Assembly (NCBI GenBank): GCA_934667845.1
Contig: CAKUMQ010000006.1
Location: forward strand, 1 to 64,000
Origin: an uncultured Eubacteriales bacterium
Lineage (GTDB): Bacteria > Bacillota > Clostridia > Oscillospirales > Acutalibacteraceae
Length of the DNA stretch: 64,000 nucleotides
Direction of reading: 5' to 3'
A program made the position numbers and the translations under genes. Under the pieces are notes generated by a model, which was not told the origin of the DNA, made no database searches, and was given only the letters and a program-made list of their open reading frames with translations. Of the stretch, positions 10,111 to 18,717 are shown one piece after another. The stretch's first letter is position 1. Each line of letters begins with the position of its first letter.

Positions 10111-10965
10111 TTATTCCTTGATGCCCGAATTCGTCATGGCCTCGATCACCTGAGACTGCGAAATGATAAACACCAGGATCGGCGGGATCATCATGAGCAC
10201 CGCGGCCGCTGCCGCAACACCGGCGCGCGCAATGCCGGCGCTGCTGATCTGCGTGATCATGGTGGGCAGCCCCTTGAGCTGTTCGGAATAGATATAGGTG
10301 CCGTCCGCGCGTCCCCACATGCTGCCGAACGAGAACACCGCCATGGTCATAAACGCGGATTTCATGTTGGGCATGACGATCTTCCAGAAGACCACGCGCT
10401 CGGGCGCGCCGTCGATACGCGCCGCCTCCATCAGGGCGTCCGGCAGCGCCAGCATGTTCTGCCGCATCAGGAACAGCCCCATCGGATACGCCATCGTGGG
10501 AATGATCATCGCCCAGTAGGTATCCGTGATGCCGAGCACCGACACCAGCATAAAGTGCGGAAGCCCCAGCACGTCGCCGGTGAACATCAGCGAGATGACC
10601 ACGACGTTAAACAGGGCGTCTCTGCCGCGGAATTTCTGCTTGGCGAGCGGATACGCCGCCAGCGAAGCGAAAAACAGCTGGATCGTGGTGCAGACCACCG
10701 CGATAAAGACGCTGTTGAAAGCATAGCGGCTGAAGGGCACCCACAGGTCGGACGCCAGCCGGAACAGGCTGGCAAAGTTCTCCAGAGAGGGGCGGGAGAC
10801 CCAAAACCGCGGGGGAAACACAAAAATCTCCTCCATCGGCTTTAAGGACTGCAGCAGCGCATACACCAGCGGGACCATCATGACGACACCCAGCAGGGCG
10901 AGGAAAAACAGAATACACAGTGTGCCGAGATTCGAACGGCTCACGCGCTTGTTACTTAATGTCAC
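10111..10965 (-). CDS. Carbohydrate ABC transporter permease (MalG type)
   Basis: Seen: 284 residues, six hydrophobic helices, coupling loop LMEAARIDGAPERVVFWKI and the C-terminal TNSGIKE ending. GTG start at 10965, with GGGGAG seven bases upstream. It is the second permease of the first importer, directly following its MalF-type partner with a gap of 17 bases. The family belongs to the CUT1 group for oligosaccharides. Confidence 0.92.
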   Translation of the reverse strand: MTLSNKRVSRSNLGTLCILFFLALLGVVMMVPLVYALLQSLKPMEEIFVFPPRFWVSRPSLENFASLFRLASDLWVPFSRYAFNSVFIAVVCTTIQLFFASLAAYPLAKQKFRGRDALFNVVVISLMFTGDVLGLPHFMLVSVLGITDTYWAMIIPTMAYPMGLFLMRQNMLALPDALMEAARIDGAPERVVFWKIVMPNMKSAFMTMAVFSFGSMWGRADGTYIYSEQLKGLPTMITQISSAGIARAGVAAAAAVLMMIPPILVFIISQSQVIEAMTNSGIKE

Positions 10966-10982
10966 CGAAGCTCTCCCCCTTC

Positions 10983-11885
10983 CTACTCATCCGTCTTGAT
11001 GATCAGGGACACCACGTTGCGGGTCAGCAGCATCACCACAAACAGCATAACCGCAATGGCGCAGGCATAGCCAAATTCCATGCGGGTATTCGCCATATCC
11101 CCCAAATGCGTCAGGATAGTGGTGGTGGAGTTGTTGGTGCTGGGGTGTCCGGTGAGCGCGACCGGCACGGCGCTCACGGAAAATGCCGTCGTGATCTGCA
11201 TGATGGCGCCGAACATCAGCTGCGGCTTCATGCTGGGCAGGGTCAGATAGTACAGCTCCTGAAAGCGGTTGTGGATCCCGTCGATATAGCCGGATTCGTA
11301 TACCGAGGTGTCGATGGTCTGCAGACCTGCCACAAAAGACAGGAAACCCACGCCGAGACTCAGCCACAGCTGCACGATGATCACGATGGTCACGTTGTAG
11401 GCGGGGTCGGTCAGCCACAGCACCGGCTCCTGAATAATGCCGAGCCGCATCAGCAGGTTGTTGAACAGACCGTAGGCATCGCCGCTGAATATGTAGGTGA
11501 ATATGGTGATGGCGCTCACCAGCGTGGAGGGCAGATAGAACACCGCCGTCATGATCACCCGCAGCACCCGGTTCATCTCATTGATCAGCCACGCGAGGAT
11601 AAGCGCTAAAAAGTAGCTGACCGGGCCGGTGAGCACGGCGAACACCACCGTGTTTTTGACGACGGTGCCGAAGATGTCGTCCTCTAAAAACATGCGGATG
11701 TAGTTGTCAAAGCCCACAAGCTTCGGCATGGTCACCATGTTGAAGTCGGTGAAGCTGAGAAAGACCGCGCAGAGCACGGGAACGACCGTGAACAGAATAA
11801 ATGAGAGAAAGAACGGCGCCAGAAACAGAGCGGTACTCAGCGTCATCCGGTTGCTCCGTTTTAAAGAGGATGGTTTCTTTTTCAT
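10983..11885 (-). CDS. Carbohydrate ABC transporter permease (MalF type)
   Basis: Seen: 300 residues with six membrane helices. The first is LFLAPFFLSFILFTVVPVL, and the coupling loop is YESGYIDGIHNRFQELYYL. It starts four bases after the stop of the large binding-protein gene, a typical operon arrangement, and GGAGTG lies just before the ATG. It forms the channel with the MalG-type gene downstream. Known: CUT1 family, oligosaccharide uptake. Confidence 0.92.
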   Translation of the reverse strand: MKKKPSSLKRSNRMTLSTALFLAPFFLSFILFTVVPVLCAVFLSFTDFNMVTMPKLVGFDNYIRMFLEDDIFGTVVKNTVVFAVLTGPVSYFLALILAWLINEMNRVLRVIMTAVFYLPSTLVSAITIFTYIFSGDAYGLFNNLLMRLGIIQEPVLWLTDPAYNVTIVIIVQLWLSLGVGFLSFVAGLQTIDTSVYESGYIDGIHNRFQELYYLTLPSMKPQLMFGAIMQITTAFSVSAVPVALTGHPSTNNSTTTILTHLGDMANTRMEFGYACAIAVMLFVVMLLTRNVVSLIIKTDE

Positions 11886-11889
11886 GTTC

Positions 11890-14727
11890 TCACTCCTTAT
11901 TGACGCCGAATTCCTTCTGTTTCCGCCGCATCTCCGTGTTGATGATGCCGTTTTGCGTCAGCAGCGATTCCTTATAGTTCAGTCCGTTGTACACGGTGTT
12001 GCGGAAGCCGTTGTTGAGGCCGCGGGTAACGTAATAGTCGCCCAGCACCACCGGGATCAGGGTCAGATCCTCCCGCGATCTCTGCAGCGTTTTCACCTCG
12101 CCGTCCGACCAGGGGAGCTGCTTGAGCGCCTCCATATCGGCGGGCGCATAGCGGGACGCTTTGCCCAAAACGGATTCGAGGGCGTTGCCGTAGGCCGCCT
12201 GGGTATCCGCCGACGCCCACCATTTCATGAACGTCCACGCGTTTTCCTTGTGACGGCTGTCCTTCAGCATGATCACTGCCGTGCCCGTGCCGTTCTGGCT
12301 GCGGTCGATCGAGCCGTCCTCCTTTTTCGTGCCGGGGATGGGCGCGATATCCCACAGACCGCGGATCTCCGGCGCTGCCGCCGCCAAGCTGTTATAGGTC
12401 GTGTAATCGCCGATCGCCAGCGGCATTTCGCCGGTGCGGAAGCGGTCATAGAGGCTGAATTCCAGATCCAGCTCGTATTTGGTGAAGAACTCGGTATACT
12501 CCCGAAACGCTTCGCCGATGAGCGAATCGTCCAGCCGGATCGCGGTGAGATCGTCGGTATACAGGCTGGCGCCCCGCTGGAGCAGCAGCGTGTAGAACGT
12601 GGTGACGGCGCTGGGCAGTCCCACGCGGAGATTGTTGTGCTGCAAAAGCGGGAGCAGCTCGTAGAGATCGTCCCACGTCTCCGGGACCCGGATATCCAGC
12701 TCCCGCAGGATGTCCTTGCGGTAGAACATCACACTGTAGGTCAGGGTGATGGGCAGACCGAACACCTGATCTTTATAGGTATAGGGCACCATCAGCGACT
12801 CGCCGAGCGCGCTGACGACATCGGCGTAGCCCGGGTAGGCGGACAGATCCTCCAGCACACCGCGCGCGCCGAGGTTGACGGGCTGATCCTGCGCCGCCGT
12901 CAGGATCACATCCGGCGCCTTGCCCGCAAGGATCGCCTGCGTCAGCGACAGCGTGACCAGCTTTAAGTTGACCGGGATATCCGGATGCTGCCGGGAGAAC
13001 TGTTCGTTCACGAGGTTCTGCAGGATCTCGGAATTTTCGTTGCTGCCGCTGTACCACACCGTTACCGCTTTCTGCGGGTCTGCATCAGTCCCCTGCCCGA
13101 CGGCAGAGTAATCGCAGAAGAACGAGCCGAAAAACGAACGGAGCTGATACCACATCGAGCGGAAAAAGCCCGCCTGCCAGTCGCCGTCCGCCTGCGGATC
13201 GCTGATCAGATACAGCTTATCTATGCTCACCGCCGTCTCCTGCAGCTGCAGAACCAGCGAGGAGATCGAGGCGATATTGCCGCTGTACTGGCTCAGGCGG
13301 TCCTGCATACGGTAGGAATCCGCCACAAAATCCGCCAGCTGGTCGGCAGCCTGACTCAGCACACTGATAAGACCGCCGGCCGCCCCCAGCTCCCTCAGCC
13401 CGTCGGCAATGTCGTCCAGCTCTTTTCTGATCCCGTTAAAATACGGGATCAGAATGGGGATCTCCGCCTCGAGGTCATAGTCGCGGTAGGGATCGGGCGA
13501 AGCGCCGGTGACCATCACGATCTGGCGGTAGAGGTAGTTCATGGCAAACGCCGCGTCGTCCATCCGCTGCACATAGTCCCGCAGGACGCCCAGCGCCACC
13601 TCCATGGTGATGACATGCTCCCCGGCGTCGAGATCCAGCAGCAGGGCGTTGCCGTCGGCATCGCCGACCGTGAGATAGCCCCACTTGTCACTGTAGGGGA
13701 ACCGCGCCAGATCCTCCTCCGTGTAGAGCGGCACGCCGTCTACGCAGATCTGCCGGCAGGCAAACAGTCCCGGCAGGCTGTCCTGCTTATAGCGCAGCGC
13801 CAGCCGGTACCGCCCGTTCTGCTTGACCGAGACCTTCCACGACACCGACTGCCCGAGCCGCAGGAAGCGGGAGCCGGACAGACAGTTCACTTTTTTATAC
13901 ACCGGGTCAGAGGGCGAGGTCAGCGCATCCGTGCGGTCGATGCCCGCCGAAATGCTGCTGTCGTTTTTGCGGTACAGCTCCTCCGCCTCCAGCTCGATGA
14001 CGTCGCCGGTAAAGGGATAATTCTTCTCCTCCGGCTTGTCAAACGTCACGCCCACCTCCACCGCAAGCAGGCAAAACCCGCCCTCCGGAGAGGAGAGCGT
14101 CAGGGAATGGGTGCCGGCGGTCAGATAAAAGCGGTAGTCCCCCGCCTTGCCGGTATCGTCCGCAGGGATATAGGTCGCGACCTCCGACAGCTGCTCCGCA
14201 TCCGGTTTGCGGTCGTTGGCGCCCGCGACATGCACGATCTCCTCCTGCGTCCACACGCGGGGCAGAGACAGCGTTTCCGCCTGCCGGAAGGGCAGCGCGC
14301 CGTCCACATACACCGCAAGATCGCTGTTGCGGTAGGTGTCGAGCGCCATATAGGCATAGGTCAGGCGCAGCGCATACATGCCGGTCTCGGCGACCGTCAG
14401 TGTCAGCACCGCCTTGCCCGCTTCTCCGATATGGATAGCCGGCTGACCGTCAAAGGGCTTCACCGTCACACCGCTGCTTTCGGGCAGCAGCGCGTCGCTT
14501 TTCAGCACCGCGCCCGCACCCGCCGACGGCACATCCGCATGTGCCGCCATATACTCGCGGTAGTCGTCCTCCTCGTATTTCCCCGCCAACAGGGTCTTCC
14601 AAGAATCATCGGCAGCCGGTTTTTCCTCCGCCGCAGCCGACGGCACAACGGTGCCGGACGCCAGCAGTATACCCGCCGCGGCGGCAGCGAGCAGCCGCCG
14701 CCAGAATCCGCTGTTTTTCCCTGCCAT
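11890..14727 (-). CDS. Giant solute-binding protein with N-terminal carbohydrate-binding-like domains
   Basis: Seen: 945 residues, about twice the usual size. A signal peptide (about 1-33) has no clear lipobox. Two beta-sandwich-like regions follow (about 75-230 and 240-400), each ending in segments of the GTHSLTL/GEHVITM kind. A helical segment comes next (about 410-535), then a family-1 solute-binding domain (about 550-945; AVTVWYSGSNEN, PETWDDLYELLP, ENAWTFMKWWASADTQAAYG). Inferred: the front half holds the polymer near the cell while the rear half hands oligosaccharides to the permeases at 10111-11885. With no lipid anchor visible, the uncleaved signal helix or the helical domain may tether it. 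AAAGGAG precedes the ATG. Confidence 0.85.
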   Translation of the reverse strand: MAGKNSGFWRRLLAAAAAGILLASGTVVPSAAAEEKPAADDSWKTLLAGKYEEDDYREYMAAHADVPSAGAGAVLKSDALLPESSGVTVKPFDGQPAIHIGEAGKAVLTLTVAETGMYALRLTYAYMALDTYRNSDLAVYVDGALPFRQAETLSLPRVWTQEEIVHVAGANDRKPDAEQLSEVATYIPADDTGKAGDYRFYLTAGTHSLTLSSPEGGFCLLAVEVGVTFDKPEEKNYPFTGDVIELEAEELYRKNDSSISAGIDRTDALTSPSDPVYKKVNCLSGSRFLRLGQSVSWKVSVKQNGRYRLALRYKQDSLPGLFACRQICVDGVPLYTEEDLARFPYSDKWGYLTVGDADGNALLLDLDAGEHVITMEVALGVLRDYVQRMDDAAFAMNYLYRQIVMVTGASPDPYRDYDLEAEIPILIPYFNGIRKELDDIADGLRELGAAGGLISVLSQAADQLADFVADSYRMQDRLSQYSGNIASISSLVLQLQETAVSIDKLYLISDPQADGDWQAGFFRSMWYQLRSFFGSFFCDYSAVGQGTDADPQKAVTVWYSGSNENSEILQNLVNEQFSRQHPDIPVNLKLVTLSLTQAILAGKAPDVILTAAQDQPVNLGARGVLEDLSAYPGYADVVSALGESLMVPYTYKDQVFGLPITLTYSVMFYRKDILRELDIRVPETWDDLYELLPLLQHNNLRVGLPSAVTTFYTLLLQRGASLYTDDLTAIRLDDSLIGEAFREYTEFFTKYELDLEFSLYDRFRTGEMPLAIGDYTTYNSLAAAAPEIRGLWDIAPIPGTKKEDGSIDRSQNGTGTAVIMLKDSRHKENAWTFMKWWASADTQAAYGNALESVLGKASRYAPADMEALKQLPWSDGEVKTLQRSREDLTLIPVVLGDYYVTRGLNNGFRNTVYNGLNYKESLLTQNGIINTEMRRKQKEFGVNKE

Positions 14728-14763
14728 ATCCTCGCTCCTTTCCCGGTCTGCACGCCGCTGTAT

Positions 14764-15897
14764 TTACCACATGCCCGCCGTATCCTGCAGCCCCTGTGCG
14801 CGGAACCGGTCGTTGATCTTGCTGATCTGCTCCAGCATAAAACTGAAAAGCCCCTCGTCCGTAAACCGGTCATTTTCACCGTTGAACTGCCACAGGGTGG
14901 CGAGCTGCACGCCTGATCGCACCATCGTCTCCAGATAGACCGGGAAGTTTGCGCGCACAAAGTTGTCGGCTGTGTCGGCGGTGAGCACGCCGCAGTCGCC
15001 GAATTCGCCGAAATAAAAGCCCTTGCCCTCCGACTTGGCGGTGCGGCTGTACAGCTCCAGCAGGTCGGCAAATGTCAGTTCCCGATCCGCGAGCTTATAC
15101 GTCCAGTCCGGTCGCTGACAGCCCATGTGCAGGCTCATGACATTGGCGGGATCGGGGGTGCAGTAGCGGAGCATATACGCGTAATCCGCCGTCGTGCCCT
15201 TGCGCCAGTCCGGCGCCCAGGCGTGGTTTTCGTCCGCCTTCAGCCCCGCCTCGCGCAGGGCGCGGGCAGCCTCCCGCAGGATGGCGTCGCCGGTGGAGAT
15301 CATGCGGTAGTCATCCGCCTCGCGGATGGCCGCGGCAATCTCGTGCACCATGCGATACCCCTCCGTCGAGGTGAAGTTGTCGTAGTTGTCCGCGGACGAC
15401 GGGATATCCGCCGAGAGGTTTGTCTCGTTTGTGACCTCCCAGCCCCACACGGCGGGGCTGTCCTTATAGCGGGTCACGACCTCCTTGACAAACCGCCTGC
15501 GCATCCGCATGGTAGCGCTTTCGGGGTCGCCGATGGCGGAGATCTTATCCCCCTGCGCCAGCATACCGCTGAAAAAGATGCTGATGATCAGCCCCACATG
15601 GCTTTGCTCGGCTTCCGCCACCACCAGATCCGCCACCTGCAAAATATCGTCCAGTGCGCCGTCTTCGCCCGCCTGATAGCGCTGCACCTGTTCTTTGGTG
15701 ATGTGCATCAGCGGGAAACGCGCCACGGGGATGCGGTACTTTCTCATGATGGCAAAGGATCTTTTGTACTGCGGCTCACCTGCGGCATCCTTGCCGTACA
15801 TCCACGCCATCAGATATTCGTTGACACCGTAGGCGTAAAAGGGCTTGCCGTTCATCCGGAATGTGCCCTTATCGTCTACCGTAATGCCGTATTGCAT
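14764..15897 (-). CDS. GH5-like glycoside hydrolase without signal peptide
   Basis: Seen: 377 residues, almost exactly the catalytic part of the neighbouring 605-residue protein, starting at the equivalent of its residue 31. Clan GH-A signatures are visible: acid/base in VTNET (Glu158) and nucleophile in FGEFGD (Glu298). There is no signal peptide, no linker and no membrane helix, so it should act in the cytoplasm, probably on imported oligosaccharides. It starts 15 bases after the upstream gene, with GAGGGGG ten bases before the ATG. Exact specificity (mannan, glucan or other) cannot be read from the sequence. Protein and DNA similarity to its neighbour suggest a recent tandem duplication. 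Confidence 0.85.
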   Translation of the reverse strand: MQYGITVDDKGTFRMNGKPFYAYGVNEYLMAWMYGKDAAGEPQYKRSFAIMRKYRIPVARFPLMHITKEQVQRYQAGEDGALDDILQVADLVVAEAEQSHVGLIISIFFSGMLAQGDKISAIGDPESATMRMRRRFVKEVVTRYKDSPAVWGWEVTNETNLSADIPSSADNYDNFTSTEGYRMVHEIAAAIREADDYRMISTGDAILREAARALREAGLKADENHAWAPDWRKGTTADYAYMLRYCTPDPANVMSLHMGCQRPDWTYKLADRELTFADLLELYSRTAKSEGKGFYFGEFGDCGVLTADTADNFVRANFPVYLETMVRSGVQLATLWQFNGENDRFTDEGLFSFMLEQISKINDRFRAQGLQDTAGMW

Positions 15898-15912
15898 GAG
15901 ACGTGTACCCCC

Positions 15913-17730
15913 TCAGGACTGCTTCTTCTTGATCACAAAGACATACACCGCCGCACCGGCAGCCGCCAGGATGATCACGCCGCCCGCAATGCAGACCGGC
16001 AGCACCCAGCCGGGCTTGTCGGACACGTTCGGGTTATCCGCCGGAACGGTGGCGGAGGTAGCGGTCGCCTGCGATTCGCTGCCCGCCGCCGTAGTCACGG
16101 CGGCGCTGCTCACCGCAACCGCAAACTGCCGCAGCTCCTTGCCGTCGGGATCAAACACCTTGACCGTGCAGGCGGCATCCACAACGGCGGTATCGTCGCT
16201 GACCGCCTGACCCGCCGCATCCAGCACCGACAGGGTATACCCCTCGCGCAGGGCGATGCTCCGCTTAAACTTCTCAAGCGCGATCGGCTTTTCCACGGTG
16301 ATGAGGCTCTCGGCATCCGCGATGGCGAGCTTTGTGGACGCAGACTGCATATAGGTCTCCAGCGCGGGACCGGACACCGCCGTTGTAACCCCGCTCTGCT
16401 CCGGTGCTTTCGTGGCCATGGCAGAGTTATTCGTCCGCTTTGTGGTCGTTGTCGCGGTCGTCTGACCGGGCTTTTTCGTGGTCGTGGTCGTGGAGGACGC
16501 CGCCAGCTTCCAGTATTCGTCGGTGTTCTGCAGCCCCATCTGTTTGAACTGCGCGTTGGTCTTTTGCAGCTCAGCCAGCATATAGCTGAGCAGTCCCTCG
16601 TCCGTAAACTCGTTGTTGTCGCCGTTGAACTGCCACATCGTGCCCAGCTGGACGCCGGATTTCACCATTGTCTGCACATAGGTCGGGAAATTGGTTTTCA
16701 CAAAGCTGTCCGCATTGGCGGAGGTGAGCACGCCGCAGTCGCCGAATTCGCCGAAAAAGAAGCCCTTTCCGCTGGCTTTGGCAGTTCGCACGTATTCCTT
16801 CAGCAGCTCCGCAAACGTCAGGCTCTTGTCCGCCAGCTTATATGTCCAGTTCGGTTTCTGGCAGCCCATATGCATGCTGACGGTATCCGTCGGATCGGGC
16901 GTGCAGTAGTTGATCATGTACCGGAAATCCTCCACCGTGTCGCGGGTCCAGTCCGGTGTCCAGTTGTGGTTGGAATCGACCTTCAGCCCCGACTCGTGGA
17001 GTGAACGGGCGGATTCGCGCAGGATGGCATCGCCGGTGGAGATCATGCGGTAGTCATCCACCTCGCGGATGGCTTTGGCGACCTCGCGCACCATGGTGTA
17101 GCCCTCCGCCGAGGTGAAGCACTCGTATCTGTCCTCGGCATTCGGCAGATCTGCCGAGAGGTTCGTCTCGTTTGTGACCTCCCAACCCCATACGGCGGGG
17201 CTGTTCTTGTAGCGGGCGACGACCTCTTTGGTAAATTTAATGCGCATCTGCATGGTCTTGCTGTAGGGATCGCCAAGCGCAGAGATCTTCTCGCCCTGCG
17301 CCCGCATGCCGCTGAAAAACAGGCTGATGATCAGACCCACATGGGTCTTTTCGGCTTCCGCCACCACCTGATCCGCCACCTGCAAAATATCGTCCAGCGC
17401 GCCCTTTTCGTTCATCTCGTAGCGCTTGGCCTGCTCGCTGGTGATGTGCATCAGCGGAAAGCGTGCCACGGGTATGTTGTATTTCTGCATGATGGCAAAG
17501 GATTTTTTATACTGCACGCCGCCGAACGGATCCTTGCCGTACATCCACGCCATCAGGTATTCGTTGACGCCGTAGGCATAGATGGCTTTGCCGTTCATTC
17601 GGAATGTGCCCTTGCTGTCTACCGTGATGCCCCATTTCGGAGAAGAGGCTGCCGACGCGGAAAATGCCGGGAACAGGCAGCTTGCCAGCAGGCACACCGC
17701 CGTCAGCACCACAACTATACGCTTTTTCAT
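15913..17730 (-). CDS. Secreted, membrane-anchored GH5-like glycoside hydrolase
   Basis: Seen: 605 residues. Signal peptide (about 1-28), catalytic (beta/alpha)8 domain (about 32-400) with predicted acid/base Glu188 (VTNET) and nucleophile Glu328 (FGEFGD). A Thr-rich linker follows (about 413-435), then a second region of about 110 residues, another linker, a C-terminal helix (LPVCIAGGVIILAAAGAAVYV) and a basic tail. So the enzyme sits on the outside of the membrane. It is the first gene of the long operon; GGGGAG precedes the start, and the four-operator leader lies upstream. Inferred role: cutting a beta-linked polysaccharide so that the two downstream importers can take up the pieces. Confidence 0.88.
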   Translation of the reverse strand: MKKRIVVVLTAVCLLASCLFPAFSASAASSPKWGITVDSKGTFRMNGKAIYAYGVNEYLMAWMYGKDPFGGVQYKKSFAIMQKYNIPVARFPLMHITSEQAKRYEMNEKGALDDILQVADQVVAEAEKTHVGLIISLFFSGMRAQGEKISALGDPYSKTMQMRIKFTKEVVARYKNSPAVWGWEVTNETNLSADLPNAEDRYECFTSAEGYTMVREVAKAIREVDDYRMISTGDAILRESARSLHESGLKVDSNHNWTPDWTRDTVEDFRYMINYCTPDPTDTVSMHMGCQKPNWTYKLADKSLTFAELLKEYVRTAKASGKGFFFGEFGDCGVLTSANADSFVKTNFPTYVQTMVKSGVQLGTMWQFNGDNNEFTDEGLLSYMLAELQKTNAQFKQMGLQNTDEYWKLAASSTTTTTKKPGQTTATTTTKRTNNSAMATKAPEQSGVTTAVSGPALETYMQSASTKLAIADAESLITVEKPIALEKFKRSIALREGYTLSVLDAAGQAVSDDTAVVDAACTVKVFDPDGKELRQFAVAVSSAAVTTAAGSESQATATSATVPADNPNVSDKPGWVLPVCIAGGVIILAAAGAAVYVFVIKKKQS

Positions 17731-17975
17731 GATCGTCTCCCCTTTTACCTTTTTATCTATCGGTTATGTCTTTCTGCCTTTACGGATATGGTCGTGCCGT
17801 CGCCCGGAACGGCATAACGGACGGCGTTTTGCGCCGCGCCGGTGCCAAGGGTGGTAAAGCAGCGCGTTTTTGCGCCGTTTTCCCCGTCCTCACGCGGTCC
17901 CGCGCAAAAGCGCGGCCGACCTGCGGGATGTCGCCTTTCCGGCGGGAGCTGCGGCGTTTGGCGGCGCGTTTTCCG

Positions 17976-18017
17976 TCAGACCGCGGTTGCGTCTGACGGG
18001 CGCCGCCGGATGAACAT
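17976..18017 (-). CDS. Possible 13-residue leader peptide
   Basis: Seen: AAAGGAGG, eight bases, then ATG and 13 codons (MFIRRRPSDATAV) ending in TGA. The stop falls inside a perfect stem of nine base pairs (17974-17982 with 17991-17999, loop of eight). It lies in the leader of the glycan operon. A strong ribosome site before such a short frame overlapping a hairpin is the layout of a translation-coupled leader, but no T-run follows the hairpin, so classical attenuation is not shown. An overlapping 44-codon frame begins at 18024 with its ATG only one base from the ribosome site. Confidence 0.3.
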   Translation of the reverse strand: MFIRRRPSDATAV

Positions 18018-18046
18018 GCGGCATGCCTCCTTTGCGGATCTTTTTA

Positions 18047-18059
18047 GGAAACTGTTTCC
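18047..18059. promoter_or_regulatory. LacI-type operator copy, perfect palindrome
   Basis: GGAAACTGTTTCC: two six-base arms around one central base. It is the best of four related sites upstream of the operon and lies about 20-33 bases downstream of the start predicted for the weaker promoter at 18088-18116. Confidence 0.6.
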
Positions 18060-18087
18060 AATCAGCGTAAAAACCGATTGTATTTTT

Positions 18088-18116
18088 ACCATAAAAACGG
18101 TTCGCCGAATGGGCAA
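18088..18116 (-). promoter_or_regulatory. Weak candidate promoter in the leader
   Basis: Minus-strand TTGCCC, 17 bases, TATGGT. It lies between two operator copies. The -10 box is poor, so this is only a possibility. Confidence 0.3.
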
Positions 18117-18151
18117 TCTAAAAAATGAGCATAGAAACGTCTGATTGGCAT

Positions 18152-18164
18152 GGGAACTGTTTCC
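18152..18164. promoter_or_regulatory. LacI-type operator copy
   Basis: GGGAACTGTTTCC: matches the palindrome at 18047 in 12 of 13 positions. It is 105 bases (about ten helical turns) away from that site, a spacing suited to looping. Confidence 0.55.
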
Positions 18165-18467
18165 ATTTGCCGTATAAAACATTTGCCGTCCGGTTTTCGG
18201 CGCATACCGCAGCCGTCCGCCTCCGAACAAGCCCTGACCCCCGACACCAGGCGCCGCGCCGCATTTTTGCCCGGCGCACCGGCTTCCCGCCCCTGTCGGT
18301 CCGGCGCACCGCGGCGCGGTGTCAGACCGACCCGGCAGGACCGTCGGCGTTTCCCGCCCGCGCTTCCGCAGTGCCGCAGCGTCCGGCAGCTTTCTGCCGC
18401 ACACCGCCGCCCGGAGGCTTTGCAGGCGTTTGCCGCCGCACGGATCGGGTCGCCTTTTCCGCGCGGC

Positions 18468-18480
18468 GATAACTGTTTCC
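18468..18480. promoter_or_regulatory. LacI-type operator copy downstream of the main promoter
   Basis: GATAACTGTTTCC: right arm perfect, left arm four of six. It covers about +18 to +30 of the transcript predicted from the promoter at 18506-18534, a usual place for repression. Confidence 0.45.
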
Positions 18481-18505
18481 AGCAATTCATCATCTTATGT
18501 TGTAC

Positions 18506-18534
18506 ATTTTAGCACAACTTTTTATTTTTGTAAA
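18506..18534 (-). promoter_or_regulatory. Main promoter of the glycan operon
   Basis: Minus-strand TTTACA (rc of 18529-18534), exactly 17 bases, TAAAAT (rc of 18506-18511), in the most AT-rich patch of the leader. The transcript would have a leader of about 770 bases before the hydrolase start at 17730. Confidence 0.55.
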
Positions 18535-18634
18535 GCAAAAATATATATTCTTATAAAACAGACAAAATCACATTGTTCTTTTGTGCAACATGACAGATTC
18601 CTTTTCTCGAGCCGATTCGCCGCGCCGCGCTTTT

Positions 18635-18647
18635 GGAAACAGTTTCT
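18635..18647. promoter_or_regulatory. LacI-type operator copy upstream of the main promoter
   Basis: GGAAACAGTTTCT: 12 of 13 symmetric positions match the family. It is about 100 bases upstream of the -35 box. Confidence 0.5.
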
Positions 18648-18717
18648 CGCAGCCGTGCCGAAAGCGCTCATTCCCCGTCGGCGCGGCGGAAAAGCACCCG
18701 CACCACGGCGGTATTCT

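Larger units (their letters stand above)
17731..18717. other. Long regulatory leader of the glycan operon
   Basis: Nearly 1 kb without a convincing protein gene apart from the very short leader frame listed separately. Two GC-rich blocks (about 17760-18010 and 18180-18470) flank AT-richer patches. The AT-rich parts hold the promoter and operator sites listed separately. Open frames across the GC-rich blocks look like chance frames with poor starts. Confidence 0.6.

Noticed and set aside
12985..17004. Long plus-strand frames opposite the binding protein and hydrolases
   Set aside because: Arg/His/Gln-rich composition, no ribosome sites, and the opposite strand has recognised genes with motifs.
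18086..18512. Several frames in the GC-rich part of the leader
   Set aside because: Overlap in many frames, poor starts, low-complexity Arg/Pro/Ala content; chance frames in GC-rich DNA.
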